A DNA stretch of 64,000 bases from Misgurnus anguillicaudatus (GCF_027580225.2 NC_073361.2:23454001-23518000); one strand, 5' to 3'. Positions 52,612 to 64,000 are shown, counted from the stretch's first letter. A program made the numbers and translations. The notes: generated by a model not told the origin, from the sequence alone.

Positions 52612-53680
52612 AAGTATCCGAGATACTTACGGATACCCGAGCCAACATAAAACACACTGCCCTGTAACGAGAGGCTAAATATAAACGCCTGTAATGGTGT
52701 AAACCTTTACAATTCTGACGCACTCTGCCTAATTCTCTCATCTGTTGCTTTTGTGTCATTTTCAGTATGCCGTTTCAGATTTCCATCTCATTTCCATTTA
52801 ACCTCGTTTGAAAAACCAACAAGGATGTCAACAGCTCGATCCAGGAAAAGGCTTTCCCGTACTTTCCCTTATAACTGACATAGAGCGATTTGGGAATAGG
52901 CCGCGCAGAACCGACCTGACTTATTGTCAGACAAACTGTTTTAAATGATGGAGAATATGGAAATATGTTTTAAATGATTTATGTGACACTTCTGAAGAAG
53001 TCAGCACAGACCTCTTGGACCAGAACCGTGGAGATTGTTTTAGATACGCCTTTTGAGGGGTTTGCTTTTGAGTACAACAATATTCGTAAAAACATCTGCA
53101 AATTTGCTACTAACAGAAGTAGCTGCTTAACAGTAGTTTAACCGTCGCATACCAGTCACAGATCTGTGCAAGACCAGTCTTGAAGAAGACAAATAGCTGT
53201 GGTTAATACACCATAACTTATGTTCCTCAGACATGTCATTCTCTTAAAAATGAAATAGTCTATTATGTTGTTTTTTTTTGCAATTGGTATAAACGATACT
53301 GGCCCCAGGGGTATGAATTGAAGATCGATAATAGACCAAAGACTCGGATGTGCTTGACCCACTTCTGCAGATTTACTTCATTCTCATTTGTGATTTTTTT
53401 CTGTGATGTTTTTAAATTTCAAGAAATGTTTTTTTTTTCAAAGAAAGATTGTACTCAGAGCACCACTGTTCTGTCAAAGCTATTTAAGTTATTTCTATAA
53501 TTTGTATTGATGTCAGTGTGAAAGTGATGTTGACGATGATGGATATCTTATCTCTGATTCACTTTGGGAAAAAAACGATTTCATGAACAGGATATTCAGG
53601 CTGTGTCTAAAATGAAATGCCAACTCGATTCACTCAACTGCAAAACTTTCAGGGTGAATAAAGTTCAGACTTGCAACATC
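52612..53680 (+). other. map3k15: map3k15 3' UTR
   Basis: About 1.07 kb of unique-looking sequence after the stop, with AATAAA at 53657-53662. The cleavage site near 53680 is inferred. Confidence 0.6.
53657..53662 (+). terminator. map3k15: map3k15 poly(A) signal
   Basis: Canonical AATAAA, the first after the map3k15 stop that is not inside a repeat. Confidence 0.6.
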
Positions 53681-54231
53681 GTGTACACCTGATCTGATCT
53701 AAATAGATGAGAACATGCAAATTGCTTATCCATGAACTGTCTCACATGACAGACAAGTATTTTGACGCCATTCAGGTGTTTAAAATAGTTTGAGTTGTGA
53801 AAGATTTCACTGTCAAAACGGAAATATACATTTTTTAGGATCAGACTATAACAAAAAGATCTACAGTAAAAAAGCTCTAACATTTCATCTTAATCCACCT
53901 AGTTATGCAAGCATTTGGAAAGTATTTTTCCTTTAAACGTTCAGGATAGTTTGCGTGTTTAGGACGCAATGATGCATGCTGGAAAAAAGAGTCACACAAA
54001 ACACGTTTTGCATAGATTTTCTCAATATTTTGCAACTTCTTAATGGAAACTATCATGTTGTGGAAAACTGAATGCATTTGAACAGTACATAACTGGTCTT
54101 TATTCAAGGCACGCTCACATTATCCCAACCAACTGATTTGTTTGATTAGTGTGATCGCTCTATACTGTGCCCGTGCGCAGTTTGGGCAATCGCGCCCTGG
54201 CCGGCTTGCAGAGGTGGTTCAAAAAGAGAGA

Positions 54232-55644
54232 CCCCAGCAAACACAGAACGTTACCCTAACGTTAGTTTTTGGTTCTCATAACGTTATTTTTTAAGGTTTG
54301 TTTTTGGTTAGCCAGGAAAGTTTTCTTTACAGAAATAGAACGGTATTTTAGGTTAGTTTAACATTTTTTCAATGTTATTCTAACATTACGGTAACGTTAG
54401 AATAACATTAGGGGAACATTATTCCCCTAACGTTGTTCTAACGTTACTGTAAAGTATTGTGTTGGTTTGTTTGATTAGTGTGATTGGTCTATACTGTGCC
54501 CGGGCGCAGTTTGAGTAATCGTGCCCTGGCCGGCTTAGGTGGTTCAAAAAGAACCACCTCTGCAAGTAACGTTAGAATAACGTTAGGGGAACGTTATTCC
54601 CTAATGTTATTCAAACTTACTGTAATGTTAGAAAAAACGTTAAACTAACCTTAAAATAACTTTACTCTAATGTTAGAATAACATTAGGGGAACGTTAAAC
54701 TAACCTAAAAATAACGTTACTCTAATGTTAGAATAACATTGGGGGAACGTTAAACTAACCTAAAAATAACGTTAACGTTAAACTAACCTAAAAATAACGT
54801 TACTCTAAAAATAACGTTCCCCTTTATTCAAGGCACGCTCACATTATCTCAACCAAACTGGTTTGTTTGATTAGTGTGATCACTCTGTGCCCGTGTGCAG
54901 TTTGGGCAATCGCGCCCTGGCCGGCTTGCAGAGGTGGTTCAAAAAGAGAGACCCCAGCAAATACAGAACTTTACCCTGGTGTTGGTTTTTGGTTCTCATA
55001 ACGTTGTTTTTTGAGGTTTGTTTGAGTAATCGTGCCCTGGCCAGCTTAGGTGGTTCACAAAGAACCACCTCTGCAAGTAACGTTAGAATTACGTTAGGGG
55101 AACGTTATGTTATTCAAACTTACTGTAACGTTAGAAAAAGCGTTAAACTAACCTAAAAATAACGTTACTCTAACGTTAGAATAACATTAGGGGAACATTA
55201 AACTAACCTAAAAATAACGTTCCCCTAACGTTACTGTAACGTTAGAAAAACGTTAAACTTGCCTAAAAATAATGTTCTCCTAACGATAGAATAACATTAG
55301 AATAACGTTATCATAACGTTAAAATAACATTAGGGGAAGGTTAAACGAACCTAAAAAAAAATAACGTTCTCCTAAAATTAAATAACTTTATCATAACGTT
55401 AGAATAACATTAGGGGAATGTTAAACTAATCTAAAAATAACGTTATCATAACATTAGAATAACGTTAGGGGAACGTTAAACTAACACACAAAATATCGTT
55501 CTGTATCGAAGGCTTTCCTGGCTAACCAAAAACAAACCTTAAAAAAATTACGTTATGGGAACCAAAAACTAACGTTAGGGGAACATTTTTAAAACAAAAA
55601 TCTAACGTTAGGAAAACGTTTTGGGAACCAAAAATTGTTAGCTG
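54232..55644. mobile_element. AACGTTA-rich foldback element
   Basis: CCCAGCAAACACAGAACGTT at the left and AAAATTGTTAGCTGGG at the right look like degenerate TIRs, with AGGTTTGTTTTTGGTTAGCC mirrored by GGCTAACCAAAAACAAACCT. Between them are dozens of AACGTTA / TAACGTT / TAACATTAGGGGAACGTTA units in both orientations. A unique-looking block at 54117-54235 recurs at 54829-54958, showing an internal duplication. Confidence 0.6.
54829..55025. repeat. duplicated block of 54117-54310
   Basis: AAGGCACGCTCACATTATC, GATTAGTGTGATC, GCAGTTTGGGCAATCGCGCC and CAAAAAGAGAGACCCCAGCA all repeat in the same order and strand as at 54107-54240. A third partial match starts near 54470. Confidence 0.75.
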
Positions 55645-56519
55645 GGACGTCAATTGCGTGACCACTCACTTCTGCCAAACCTTCTGATTGGGTTAAGTGA
55701 ATATCTAAGCTGCACACGCGACAGATTAACTAAAATGATAGGCATGTGAGAAGGCAGTGCGCACCAAATGATTCAGAATAAAAAAACAAACAAACTCAAC
55801 ATTAAGATAGTGTTAAAAAAGCGTTTTACTTTCTGTTTTCTTTAAAACAATCGCTTCCCAATGACGAAAGTGTGCGCAGGCTCGAATCGGTCAATTGTGG
55901 ATGCATGCTTCTGGAGTAGGAAGGGAGTAGGGAGGGGGGATCATTCGCGCTCCAGTAAGGTTTGGTTGGGTTATGATATGAGTGCAAGTGATGAGGTCTT
56001 AAGATAAAGAGATAAGATAAAAAGTCATTAACTCACGGATGCCAGGGATTCATACGTGTTAGCCAAAATACACATCATAAAGCCTTATTCATAAACTACA
56101 ATGAGGATACGATTTTCATTTACATGTACAGTGAAAATGACGTGTTTACAGACACATGACAGTCAGATCCACGTCAATAATGGTTTTATTTCTGTCATCG
56201 AGTCAAAAATGCAGAAAGCATGAATTTATGTTGTACGTCTCACTGCGTGTAAAACTTTTGAAATACACAGAACAGAATTGTAAACTCAACCCTTTTGTTT
56301 TTGCCCCATTTTCAAGACTTTTTCCATGTACACAAAAGGCCTATTTCTCTCAAATATTTTTCATAAATCTGTGTTAGCGAGCACCTCCCCTTTGCAGAGA
56401 TAACCCATATACCTCAGAAGTGTGGCATGTCAGGATGCTGATCAGAAAACACGATTATTGCACATGTGTGCCTTAGGTTAGCCACAAAAAAGGCCACTCT
56501 AAAAGCTGCAGTTTTATCA

Positions 56520-56805
56520 CATCAACACAATGCCACAGATGCCACGGTTTTGAGGGAGCGTGTTTTCACTGTTCAGGACAGATGACAGACAACATGTATG
56601 ACGTCCTGTGGGTAGGCCTAAGCAGTATCCTGATGTCAACGTTGTGGATCGAATGGCCCGTGGTGGGGTGCGGGTTATAGGCTATGGGCGGGCACATGTT
56701 ATGAACAACGAACACAGGTGCATTTTATTGATTGCATTTTGAAGAGATACCGTGACGAGATCCTGAGACCAAATGTTCTGCCATTCATCCACGACCATCA
56801 AAGTA
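56520..56805 (+). pseudogene. degraded Tc1/mariner-type transposase fragment
   Basis: With frameshifts, reads YPDVNVVDRMARGGVRV (56627-56680) and then, in shifting frames, YRDEILR and LPFIHDHH (56747-56800). This is the order of the catalytic region of a Tc1-like transposase. Stops and frameshifts show it is dead, and no intact ends were found. Confidence 0.6.
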
Positions 56806-56934
56806 TAAAAAAGTCAATAACATGTCATCTTCTTTCTATACATTAAATATAATAAATATTTTTAAAGCTACAGAAGTGATTTTTCAAATTTCTGCCAGTT
56901 TAAGGCCAAATATTAGCACAAACCTATACACACT

Positions 56935-57172
56935 AAAAACAAACAGTGCTAAATAGCACTAAAAGTGATTCACTGGCTTGTAATATCTGAACCATTTTTA
57001 GTGCCATATGTAGCACCAGTGTAGATCCATATTGTGCTCTGTAGAACCATAAGTGGTGCTATATCATCCCATATGGTTCTTCATAGGTGCTTTATAGCAC
57101 TGAAAATGGTTTCCCTATGATTACGAACTTTTTTTGCCATTTAGCACCATTTTTTATAGTGTACCTGTATAC
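56935..57172. mobile_element. small foldback MITE (GTGCTAAATAGCACT)
   Basis: CACTAAAAACAAACAGTGCT at the left and AGCACCATTTTTTATAGTGT at the right, with repeated GGTGCTATA/TATAGCACT words. Confidence 0.55.
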
Positions 57173-58123
57173 TGACACACAAATCAGTTTTTTTCTGAAC
57201 TGTTTGCGTTCACTTTAAGACATAACTGACTGTTTTTATGAGAATACTTGCCAAGACTGATATTTTAAGAAATTTTTTTGTGTATGTGTCCTGTCAAGCC
57301 CATAGAGATTCTGTGTTGGCGTGCTTTTTAACAGCACGTCTCTGTGCGTGCGCTTATAAGTGTGTTCATTAGGTGTATGCGCATCTGTTCGCAAAGAAAA
57401 CAGCTCACTTTAACATTTTGCGCTTAAATTGTTCAAAATGACTTGAATGTTAACATTTGCATGGTTTATAAACACATGCAAATGATAAATAGTTATTTAT
57501 TTCCGAATAATGTGGATTATTAAAGAGATTATTATCATTTATGTGTGATTTCTTCTGTTTCTTTTGACTGGGTAGGCCAACCGTAAATCTGAGTTCTGGC
57601 CCTTATCTCGCCACTGATGCACATAGTAGAGCCTATGAAAGTATTAAAAAAATGCAAACATACCAGAGTTAACCAAAAATCATCTACAGGACAGATTGTG
57701 CTATCAATACACAAGTATCTAAGGGATGTAAAAGTATCTCTGGTATTTTTGCAGTTGTTATGGATGTGATTCTGTGGCATTCGAGTTATTTCCACAAAAG
57801 TACCTGGCCTGCAGATCTCAACAAGTGTCTTTAGTTCCTGCTCTCTTAACCTAAAGTTTACTTTGTCAGATTCTTTCCGAATCGTTTGAGGTGTTATATT
57901 TCATTACAGGTTTAAAGTTACTTAAAAACATCCAGTCAGTCATTAAATCCCCGCAGCTTTGTAAAAACCCTGATTTCGTTTAATGTCAGGTGATACGAAT
58001 TACTTTGGAATATCGGCCCTTAAATAAGATGAATTTAATAAAATCATATAGAAATCACTTGCTACATTCTAAAAAATGCTGGGTAATTTTCAACCTAGCA
58101 AGGGGTCAAAAAGGGAGGAGCCC

Positions 58124-58908
58124 ACACTGTAAAAAAATTCAGTTTTTTACTTGCAGCTGGTTGCCAGTAACTTACCGTAGATTTAAATTTATGTCATTTT
58201 ACAGAATAAAATAAATAAAACTATAAAAACGAATGAAATCAAATAAAACTATACAATAAGCATTCTGGGAACCATCATCATCGACCTTTTTCTGTTTTTT
58301 GCTTCAGATTTTGTTTCCCAGAATGCTTTGCTTGATGCTGTTATTTTACTGTAAAAAAATTCCATAGAAATTGCAGCTGGGTTGCCGGTAACTTACCGTA
58401 GATTTAAATATATGTTTTTTACTGGCAACATTTTGTTCAAAGTTAAATGAAGATTAAACATTTACAAGTCTTTACAGAGTAAAACTAGAAAAACAGCATC
58501 AAGCAAAACATTCTGGGAAACAAAATCAGAAGCAAAAAACAGAAAAAGGTTGATGATGATTTCTGGTTCCCAGAATGCTTTGCATGAGGCTGTTATTGTA
58601 TAGCTTTATTTTGTAAAGATAAAGACTTGTTAAAATTTATTTAACTTTGAACAAACTCTTGCCAGTAAATAACATAAATGTAAATCTATACGGTTAATTA
58701 CCGGCAACCCAGCTGCAATAACATTGTAATTTCTACTGAATTTTTTTTACAGTGTATGTAAAGACAAAGACTTGTAAATGTTTAATGTTCATTTAACTTT
58801 GAACAAAATGTTGCCAGTAAATAACATCTATTTAAATCTACGGTAAGTTACCGGCAACCAGCTGCAAGTCACACTGTAATTTCTACAGAATTTTTTTACA
58901 GTGCAGCC
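58124..58908. mobile_element. foldback MITE family D (GCAGCTGGTTGCC...CCGTAGATTTAAAT)
   Basis: CACTGTAAAAAAATTCAG and GCAGCTGGTTGCCAGTAAC at the left are mirrored by GTTACCGGCAACCAGCTGC and TTTTTTTACAGTG at the right. The centre shows nested inverted CATTCTGGGAA words, suggesting two copies combined. Confidence 0.72.
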
Positions 58909-58914
58909 GGTGGG

Positions 58915-59050
58915 TTGAAGTTAACCCAGAAAATGCTTATATTTGACCCAATTATGGGTTAAAGCAACCCAGCATGGGTTAAATGACAACCAAACAAGCT
59001 GGGCTCATCCCTGAAGATAACCCAGCATGTTTAGAGTTTACATTTATTTT
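58915..59050. repeat. AACCCAGC-rich block
   Basis: GGTTAAAGCAACCCAGCATG, TGGGTTAAATGACAACC and TAACCCAGCATG words in both orientations, lying directly between family D copies. A related word starts at 63334. Confidence 0.5.
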
Positions 59051-59268
59051 AAAACAACCCAGTGAACTGTTTGTCAAAACTTAATGATTTTTAGATGTCA
59101 TTTTACATTTCTTTAAAAATATGTAAAATAGTTTGTAAGATGTAAAATAATCTGAGAGCAGTTCTTTTTAAATTGTGCCATCGTTCCATTTGAATTTTTT
59201 TATATCACCAAATATTATTTATTTATTTTTTAACTTTATTTATGATGTCTTTGTCACAACAATAATTA

Positions 59269-59477
59269 CACTGTAAACAATTTGCTGTAATTTTGCAGCT
59301 GGTTGCCAGTAACTTACTGTAGAAGATAAAGTCTGAAAATGTTACATGTTCTTTTAACTTTGAACAAAATGTTGCCAGTAAATAACATAAATGTAAAATT
59401 ACAGCAAGTTACTGGCAGCTAGTTGCCAGTAATACCCATTAATACTGTAATTTCTACAGACATTTTTTACAGTGTAC
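59269..59477. mobile_element. foldback MITE family D, short copy
   Basis: CACTGTAAACAATTTGCTG and GCAGCTGGTTGCCAGTAACT, mirrored by GTTACTGGCAGCTAGTTGCC and ACATTTTTTACAGTGT. Confidence 0.68.
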
Positions 59478-60697
59478 ATGCAACTAACCCCAAACCCTAT
59501 ATGTTATTATCATTATTACTCAGCACATAAAAATTTGCACTACATTATAAAAATGCAACCTTATTTATTTATTTTACTTCAGTCATGTTTTGCAATTTGA
59601 AAGCTGCTTAAAGCCGGGTAAAGGTCATACAGGAAACATCCCCAGTGTTATATACTTTGTGCTATATTTAGTTCTTCACGGACTCAACTAGTTTTAGCAC
59701 ACTGCTATTTTTAGACTGAAATTCAAATTGCGCTCTCTATTTTAAGCTCAGCATGGTCCAAATTTGACATCATTTTTTTCCAGAGCTGATAAAAACTATT
59801 TTAAACTATGCAGATTATTTTAAAGGTCAGATCTAAACACTGTAAATGCACATGACGTTAAACAACTTAAATATGCAAGTCGATTCAATGTTGTGACTTG
59901 TGATAAGTTTTTTTAGATCTGTTTTTTCATGCCATTCTCATTTTGTTATGACAAATTTACTTTTATGCATACTTTTATGCATTTATAATAAATTCAACCA
60001 TAGTATTTCATAGTAATTCATATGCCATTCTCTGCAATGTAGTCATTAGTGTTAGGGTGCAAAATTAAGCATTACCTGAAATCTAGCCACATGCTTTGTA
60101 ATAATAAAAATATCTTAGTGTAATTAGTTGATCAATGTAAAAACAAGTTTGAAAAGTTTAGCAAGTGCAGCCAAGAACAATAGATGACTTATAAGGTTAC
60201 AATGTACCTTGAGGGAGTGACTGACTCAGTACTACGGCGAAATTGATCAGTATAAATGAGTCATATCTAGTCACTAGTTACGTTTAAGTAATAGAAACCG
60301 ATTTTTATCAAAAGTTTCGAATTGCTATAGCAACTTTTAGAAACATTATAATAGGTGTGGCCAGCTGTAAATACTAAAGTTATATTTTTAATATTGAATT
60401 TATTTTAACCTCCTAAGACCTGAGCTTTGCTTTGTCTTTTTGTAGATTTCTTCCAGCTATTTTGGGGTTAAGAAGGACCAATAAATAAAATAAACATTTT
60501 TCTTTGAACATGAAAAAGAGTAATTGTCCACATTTGTGTACAACAGGTTCCAGATACACAGAATTAATTATTATGGTGCAAACGTATGTGGACACACCAG
60601 GTCTTAGTAGGTTAATGTTTTTATCTAAAACTTGTGTTGGTATAATCCTACAGATTGATTCACATATATCACATCCTTTTTGTTGCCTGAAAATCTG

Positions 60698-60832
60698 GTA
60701 AAGCATTGCGTTAGCTTAAAGGTCATGGGTTCGACCCCAGCTATATTAATATGTACTGATTAAAACGTATAGCTGGAATGCATTGTAAGCCACTTTGGAT
60801 AAAAGCGTGAGCCAAATGCATTAATGTAAATG
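60698..60832 (+). repeat. tRNA-derived SINE (plus strand)
   Basis: GTAAAGCATTGCGTTAGC, then GGTCATGGGTTCGACCCC (Pol III B box GGTTCGACCCC), then a tail CACTTTGGATAAAAGCGTGA and AAATGCATTAATGTAAATG. This is the best-preserved of the SINEs in the window. Confidence 0.7.
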
Positions 60833-61367
60833 TGACTTACAGAACTAAAATATTACATTTCTAAACTATATAAATTATGTATTATTTTGTACTACTGTAA
60901 AAAACTGTGCAAGGAAGGAGATAATGAACACAATACATAATATATGTACATCTAGCTTTTTATTAAATTCCTTTGGGGGGAAACACATGCAGACCTGTTT
61001 AAAATGGTGTAGTTTATATATTGCATTTTTATTAAACAAAAAAGGGTTTGAGAACTTTTTATAGAAATACAATGTAGAACTCATTCAACTTTTGTTTATA
61101 TAAGTGAAATCTCATACAGTATAAAAATAGACAGAATTGACATATACGAGCGCAGGTGTTCAGCATAACCTCAATTCAGACCAATGACCACAGGAATCTA
61201 TAGTGAATGTGATGATGAAAGCAGGAAATAATTTACTACATTTTTTCACACAAACACCTGTACTGTATGTGAAAGCGTCAGAGTCACCAACCTGCAGCTT
61301 AACTGAGGAATTTAAAGGGAGGGTGAAAATAACTTCTAACATGAGGGGGGGAGCACCATGTGAAGAG

Positions 61368-61374
61368 TATAAAT
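61368..61374 (+). promoter_or_regulatory. TATA box of chemokine gene
   Basis: TATAAAT about 105 bases before the start codon, so transcription would start near 61400 with an ~80-base 5' UTR. A TATA promoter suits an inducible cytokine gene. Confidence 0.55.
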
Positions 61375-61478
61375 GAGGATACGCTTGTAAACGTCTGCAT
61401 TCAGGATTTTGAATCTGCTCTGATTGGATTAAATCACTTTTAACAGAACACTTCTCTGAAACTCTTTTAAAGCCAACG

Positions 61479-61548
61479 ATGATGAATATGAAAATCTGCA
61501 CATTGGGCTTCATCCTGTGTGGAGTCTTCATCATGGAGACGGAGGCAG
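61479..61548 (+). CDS. chemokine exon 1 (signal peptide)
   Basis: Three in-frame ATGs (codons 1, 2 and 4); the first is taken. 23 codons plus one base; cleavage is expected near METEA/AK. Confidence 0.82.
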
Positions 61549-62168
61549 GTGAGTGAAATACTACTGTGTTTAATTACATTTTTCTGCTGAATGCATGAAT
61601 TTATGATATTATTAACACATGTTGAGAAAAACGACAGAAGAAATATTTGGCAGATTGATAGTGTAGATTCACTTTTAAAAAAAACATAATACATTACTAA
61701 CCCAAGTGTTATGTTAACATATGCTTTGCTTAAGGGCAAAGTAGTAAAACAAAGGATGGTTGTCATTACCTCTTTGTTCGTGGGCCATTCCTATCTGAAT
61801 ATGAATCAGCAGCACCCTTACTTGGAAGTTTTAACTATAGTAGTACCACCCTTAGAATTTAAAATAAAATAAACACCCTGTCACTTCAATGGTTTGTTGC
61901 AACTGTGCACAAGTGTGCATCAACACTCATGAAGACTGAAACTTATATTATTGCTAAAACCTCATTTATCTGCATATTAAAGCTTTTGTAAATGTAATAA
62001 TGTAAATTATTGTTAGAATGTGTGAAAGTATTTATAAATCTTAACAATCCTTTCCCTTTTTACAGCAAAGTGTTGTCTCACCTATAGCCAGCGAGAAATA
62101 CCCTGTCGAAGACTGAAAGGCTACGATATCCAGGGCATCACTGGGAGATGTGACATGCCTGCAATTAT
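61479..62168 (+). CDS. secreted CC chemokine, exons 1-2 only (partial)
   Basis: Exon 1 (61479-61548) opens MMNMKICTLGFILCGVFIME, a hydrophobic signal peptide, and ends phase 1 at GTGAGT. Exon 2 (62066-62168) gives AKCCLTYSQREIPCRRLKGY, DIQGITGRCDMPAI, ending phase 2 at GTATGT. The adjacent CC (26-27), the third Cys at 52 and the intron phases fit the CC chemokine fold. Known role: extracellular ligands of G-protein-coupled chemokine receptors guiding leukocytes. Wording is closest in style to CCL19/21/25-type proteins, but I cannot assign an orthologue. Cys 37 is extra and may pair with another extra Cys in exon 3. The fourth conserved Cys and the C-terminal helix should be in exon 3, which I did not find before 64000. 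Confidence 0.85.
62066..62168 (+). CDS. chemokine exon 2 (CC motif)
   Basis: Acceptor CCTTTTTACAG and donor GTATGT. Carries the CC motif and the third disulphide cysteine. The donor at 62169 is chosen because it gives phase 2, usual for chemokine intron 2. Confidence 0.85.
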
Positions 62169-62280
62169 GTATGTATTATTTTTATGCAAACCATGCTTTT
62201 GCAATAATACATTATGTGTCTTCGACACCTTTACACAAGTTAGAAATGTATGAGTATGAACTGAGTTTATGATGATATAT

Positions 62281-62739
62281 ATATCAGCCATGACATTATG
62301 ACCACCTGCCTAATATTGTGTAGGTCCCCCTTTTGCCATCATAGCAGCCCTGACCATTGAGCATTTTTCCTGCTTTTAACACATCATCAAAGTGTTTGTC
62401 CTCAAAGTTGATGTGTTAGAAGCAGGAAAAATAGGCAAGCGTAAGGATCTGAGTGACTTTGACAAGTCTGCAGTGGTCAGTACCTATCAAATGTGATCCA
62501 AGAAAGAAAAAGCAGTAAACAAGCGACAGGGTCATAAGTGGCCAAGGCTCATTGATGCACGTGTGGAGCGAAGGTTGGCCCGTGTTGTCCAATCCATCAG
62601 ACAAGCTAGCTGAAATTGCTGAAAAAGTGAATTCTGATTCTGATAGAAATTCTAGTGGAATCCCGACAGGTTAGTGCTGTTTTTGTGGCAAAAGTGAATA
62701 CATAATATTAGGCAAGTGGTCATAATGTTATAATATATT
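62281..62739. mobile_element. degraded Tc1/mariner element in chemokine intron 2
   Basis: The ends CATGACATTATGACCACCTG and AAGTGGTCATAATGTTATA are inverted relatives (TTATGACCAC...CCTAATATT...GTA on both). Between them, 62412-62610 reads KRKDLSDFDKSAVVSTYQ, then RQGHKWPRLIDARVERRLA after a stop: the helix-turn-helix start of a Tc1-like transposase, broken by stops. Confidence 0.7.
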
Positions 62740-63044
62740 TACATACATTAAGAGTGGTATAAGTATTCTGCCCTAAAAAGACAAAAGACCTTAACTCGCT
62801 AGAGTATGAAATGACTTTAAAGTTTAGACTTATAGTGAGTTTCAGTTGTCAGTTAATTCCTTTTTTATTTTTATTTTATCAAAAAAACATAAAATTGACT
62901 CAAGATACTAATGCAAATAATAAAGGAGGTCTTGAATGAAGTAATTTTTGACCAAAAACGAAGGGAAATTAAATTGTAATAAAATAAATATGTTTTTCCT
63001 AATATTTCCATTTCCAAAGATATTTTGGAGCTTGCAAGTTAGAT

Positions 63045-63292
63045 TGTAAAAAGTGAAAGTTGGATATACTTAAACAATTGCTTCAATTGGTAACACTTTA
63101 AAAAACGTAGTTTTTCCAACTAAGATTTTCTCACTTTAAATAAAAAATAAAATAAAAAATACTTTAACACCTAAAACATTTAAGCTTTTCCAACTGTCCA
63201 ACTGTAAAGTGAGAAAATTTAAGTTGAAAAAAATTTTTAGGTGTTACCAATTGAAGTGAATCCAACTTTCACTTTTTACAAGTGGATCCTGA
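63045..63292. mobile_element. foldback MITE (AAGTTGGA / CAATTGGTAACAC arms)
   Basis: AGTGAAAGTTGGATATACTT and CTTCAATTGGTAACAC are mirrored by GTGTTACCAATTGAAGTG and ATCCAACTTTCACTTTTT; centre about 63165. Confidence 0.7.
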
Positions 63293-63363
63293 GTGAGTGT
63301 GAAACCTAGACTTAGAAAATGCTCATTTTTTTCAACCCAGTGTTGGGTCAAGTGGGATTGACT

Positions 63364-63762
63364 ACACTGTAAAAAAAATCCGTAGAAATTGCAGCTGAGT
63401 TGCCAGTAACTTGCCGTGGATTTGGATTTATGTTTTTTACTGGCAACATTTTGTTAAAAGTTGAATGAACATTGAACATTTGCAAGTCTTTGTCTTTACA
63501 GAGTAAAACTAAAAAAGCTGCATCAAGCAAAACATTCTGGGAAATAAAATCTGAAGCAAAAAACAGAAAATGGTTGATCATGACTTCTAGTTCCCAGAAT
63601 GCTTTGCATGCGGCTGTTATTGTATAGTTTTATTCTGTAGAGATAAAGACTTGTTAATATTTAAAATTTATTAAACTTTGAACAAACTCTTGCCAGCAAA
63701 CAACACCAACTCAAATCCACGGTAAATTACCGGCAACTCAGCTGCAATAACATTAGCCTCTT
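63364..63762. mobile_element. foldback MITE family D, third copy
   Basis: CACTGTAAAAAAAATCCGTA and GCAGCTGAGTTGCCAGTAAC, mirrored by AATTACCGGCAACTCAGCTG. Interior ACATTCTGGGAAATAAAATC pairs with TAGTTCCCAGAATGC. The window end (63763-64000) holds TTACCAGTAAATAAA and TACCGGTAAATTCG words, probably another repeat cut by the window edge. Confidence 0.7.
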
Positions 63763-64000
63763 TCACACAGTAATTCTGGTAAATTACCATGAATTTACCA
63801 GAATGAATTTACCAGTAAATAAAAAAATGTGCTGTTCACACACGCAGTGGCGTTCCGTTATTTTACCAGTAAGACATCATTCACACATCAGTATCAAAAT
63901 ACCGGTAAATTCGTTGAGAAAGCGGAAGTACCTGTAGCACGCGGCGAGCTCAGTGTTGTATTTGTAAACAATCCACGTCGTTCATAACCACGGCCCGTAT

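Larger units (their letters stand above)
53681..61360. other. intergenic region map3k15-chemokine
   Basis: No gene was recognised. Repeats are listed separately. The stretches 55640-56450, 57180-58120 and 59480-60690 show no recognisable coding sequence or repeat ends. A minus-strand ORF at 57535-57795 has no family resemblance I can name. Confidence 0.55.

Noticed and set aside
60698..60770. A functional tRNA gene
   Set aside because: The B box is present but the cloverleaf is incomplete and a SINE tail follows; it is a tRNA-derived SINE.
61160..61534. 124-codon minus-strand ORF over the chemokine start
   Set aside because: Antisense to the chemokine promoter and first exon, with no domain resemblance.
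62416..62604. 62-codon minus-strand ORF
   Set aside because: Antisense shadow of the Tc1 transposase relic, which reads in the plus direction.

Overview
The window is vertebrate nuclear DNA, almost certainly from a cypriniform (carp or minnow-like) teleost. Genes are split into short exons by GT-AG introns. Introns and intergenic DNA are packed with AT-rich foldback MITEs, hAT-type non-autonomous elements with 8-bp target-site duplications, Tc1 relics and tRNA-derived SINE pieces of the kind I associate with zebrafish and carp genomes. Most long ORFs are repeat shadows; the real coding sequence is in exons.

Layout, all genes on the + strand. (1) 1-5081: the last five coding exons of sh3kbp1 (CIN85), ending in its C-terminal coiled coil, with a 3' UTR to about 5785. 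(2) 5786-11348: intergenic DNA made largely of repeats, ending in a CpG-richer stretch that should hold the next promoter. (3) 11349-52611: a full-length 29-exon map3k15 (ASK3) gene, 1,333 codons plus stop if exon 19 is joined at the conserved boundary, with poly(A) signal at 53657. (4) 53680-61360: intergenic, with an AACGTTA-rich element, a Tc1 transposase relic, MITEs and a SINE. (5) 61479-62168 and beyond: the first two exons of a secreted CC chemokine gene with a TATA box; its last exon lies outside the window or was not found.

How the genes relate: SH3KBP1 is an endocytic and signalling adaptor, MAP3K15 a stress-responsive MAP3K upstream of the JNK/p38 pathways, and the chemokine an extracellular ligand. 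Nothing suggests a shared pathway. The head-to-tail sh3kbp1-map3k15 pair matches the human Xp22 order as I know it, while the chemokine after map3k15 does not.

Best candidates for a second look: (a) the splice acceptor of map3k15 exon 19, in the kinase activation segment, lacks its AG; the nearest in-frame AG is 48 nt upstream and would add 16 residues beside the activating threonine. (b) A ~3.1-kb array of about 22 units of 137 bp in intron 7 has higher-order structure and a repeated GTAAGT. (c) A foldback element in intron 21 carries two inverted copies of a THAP-type zinc-finger N-terminus. (d) Several nested transposons have perfect 8-bp target-site duplications. I found no clearly new biological system.
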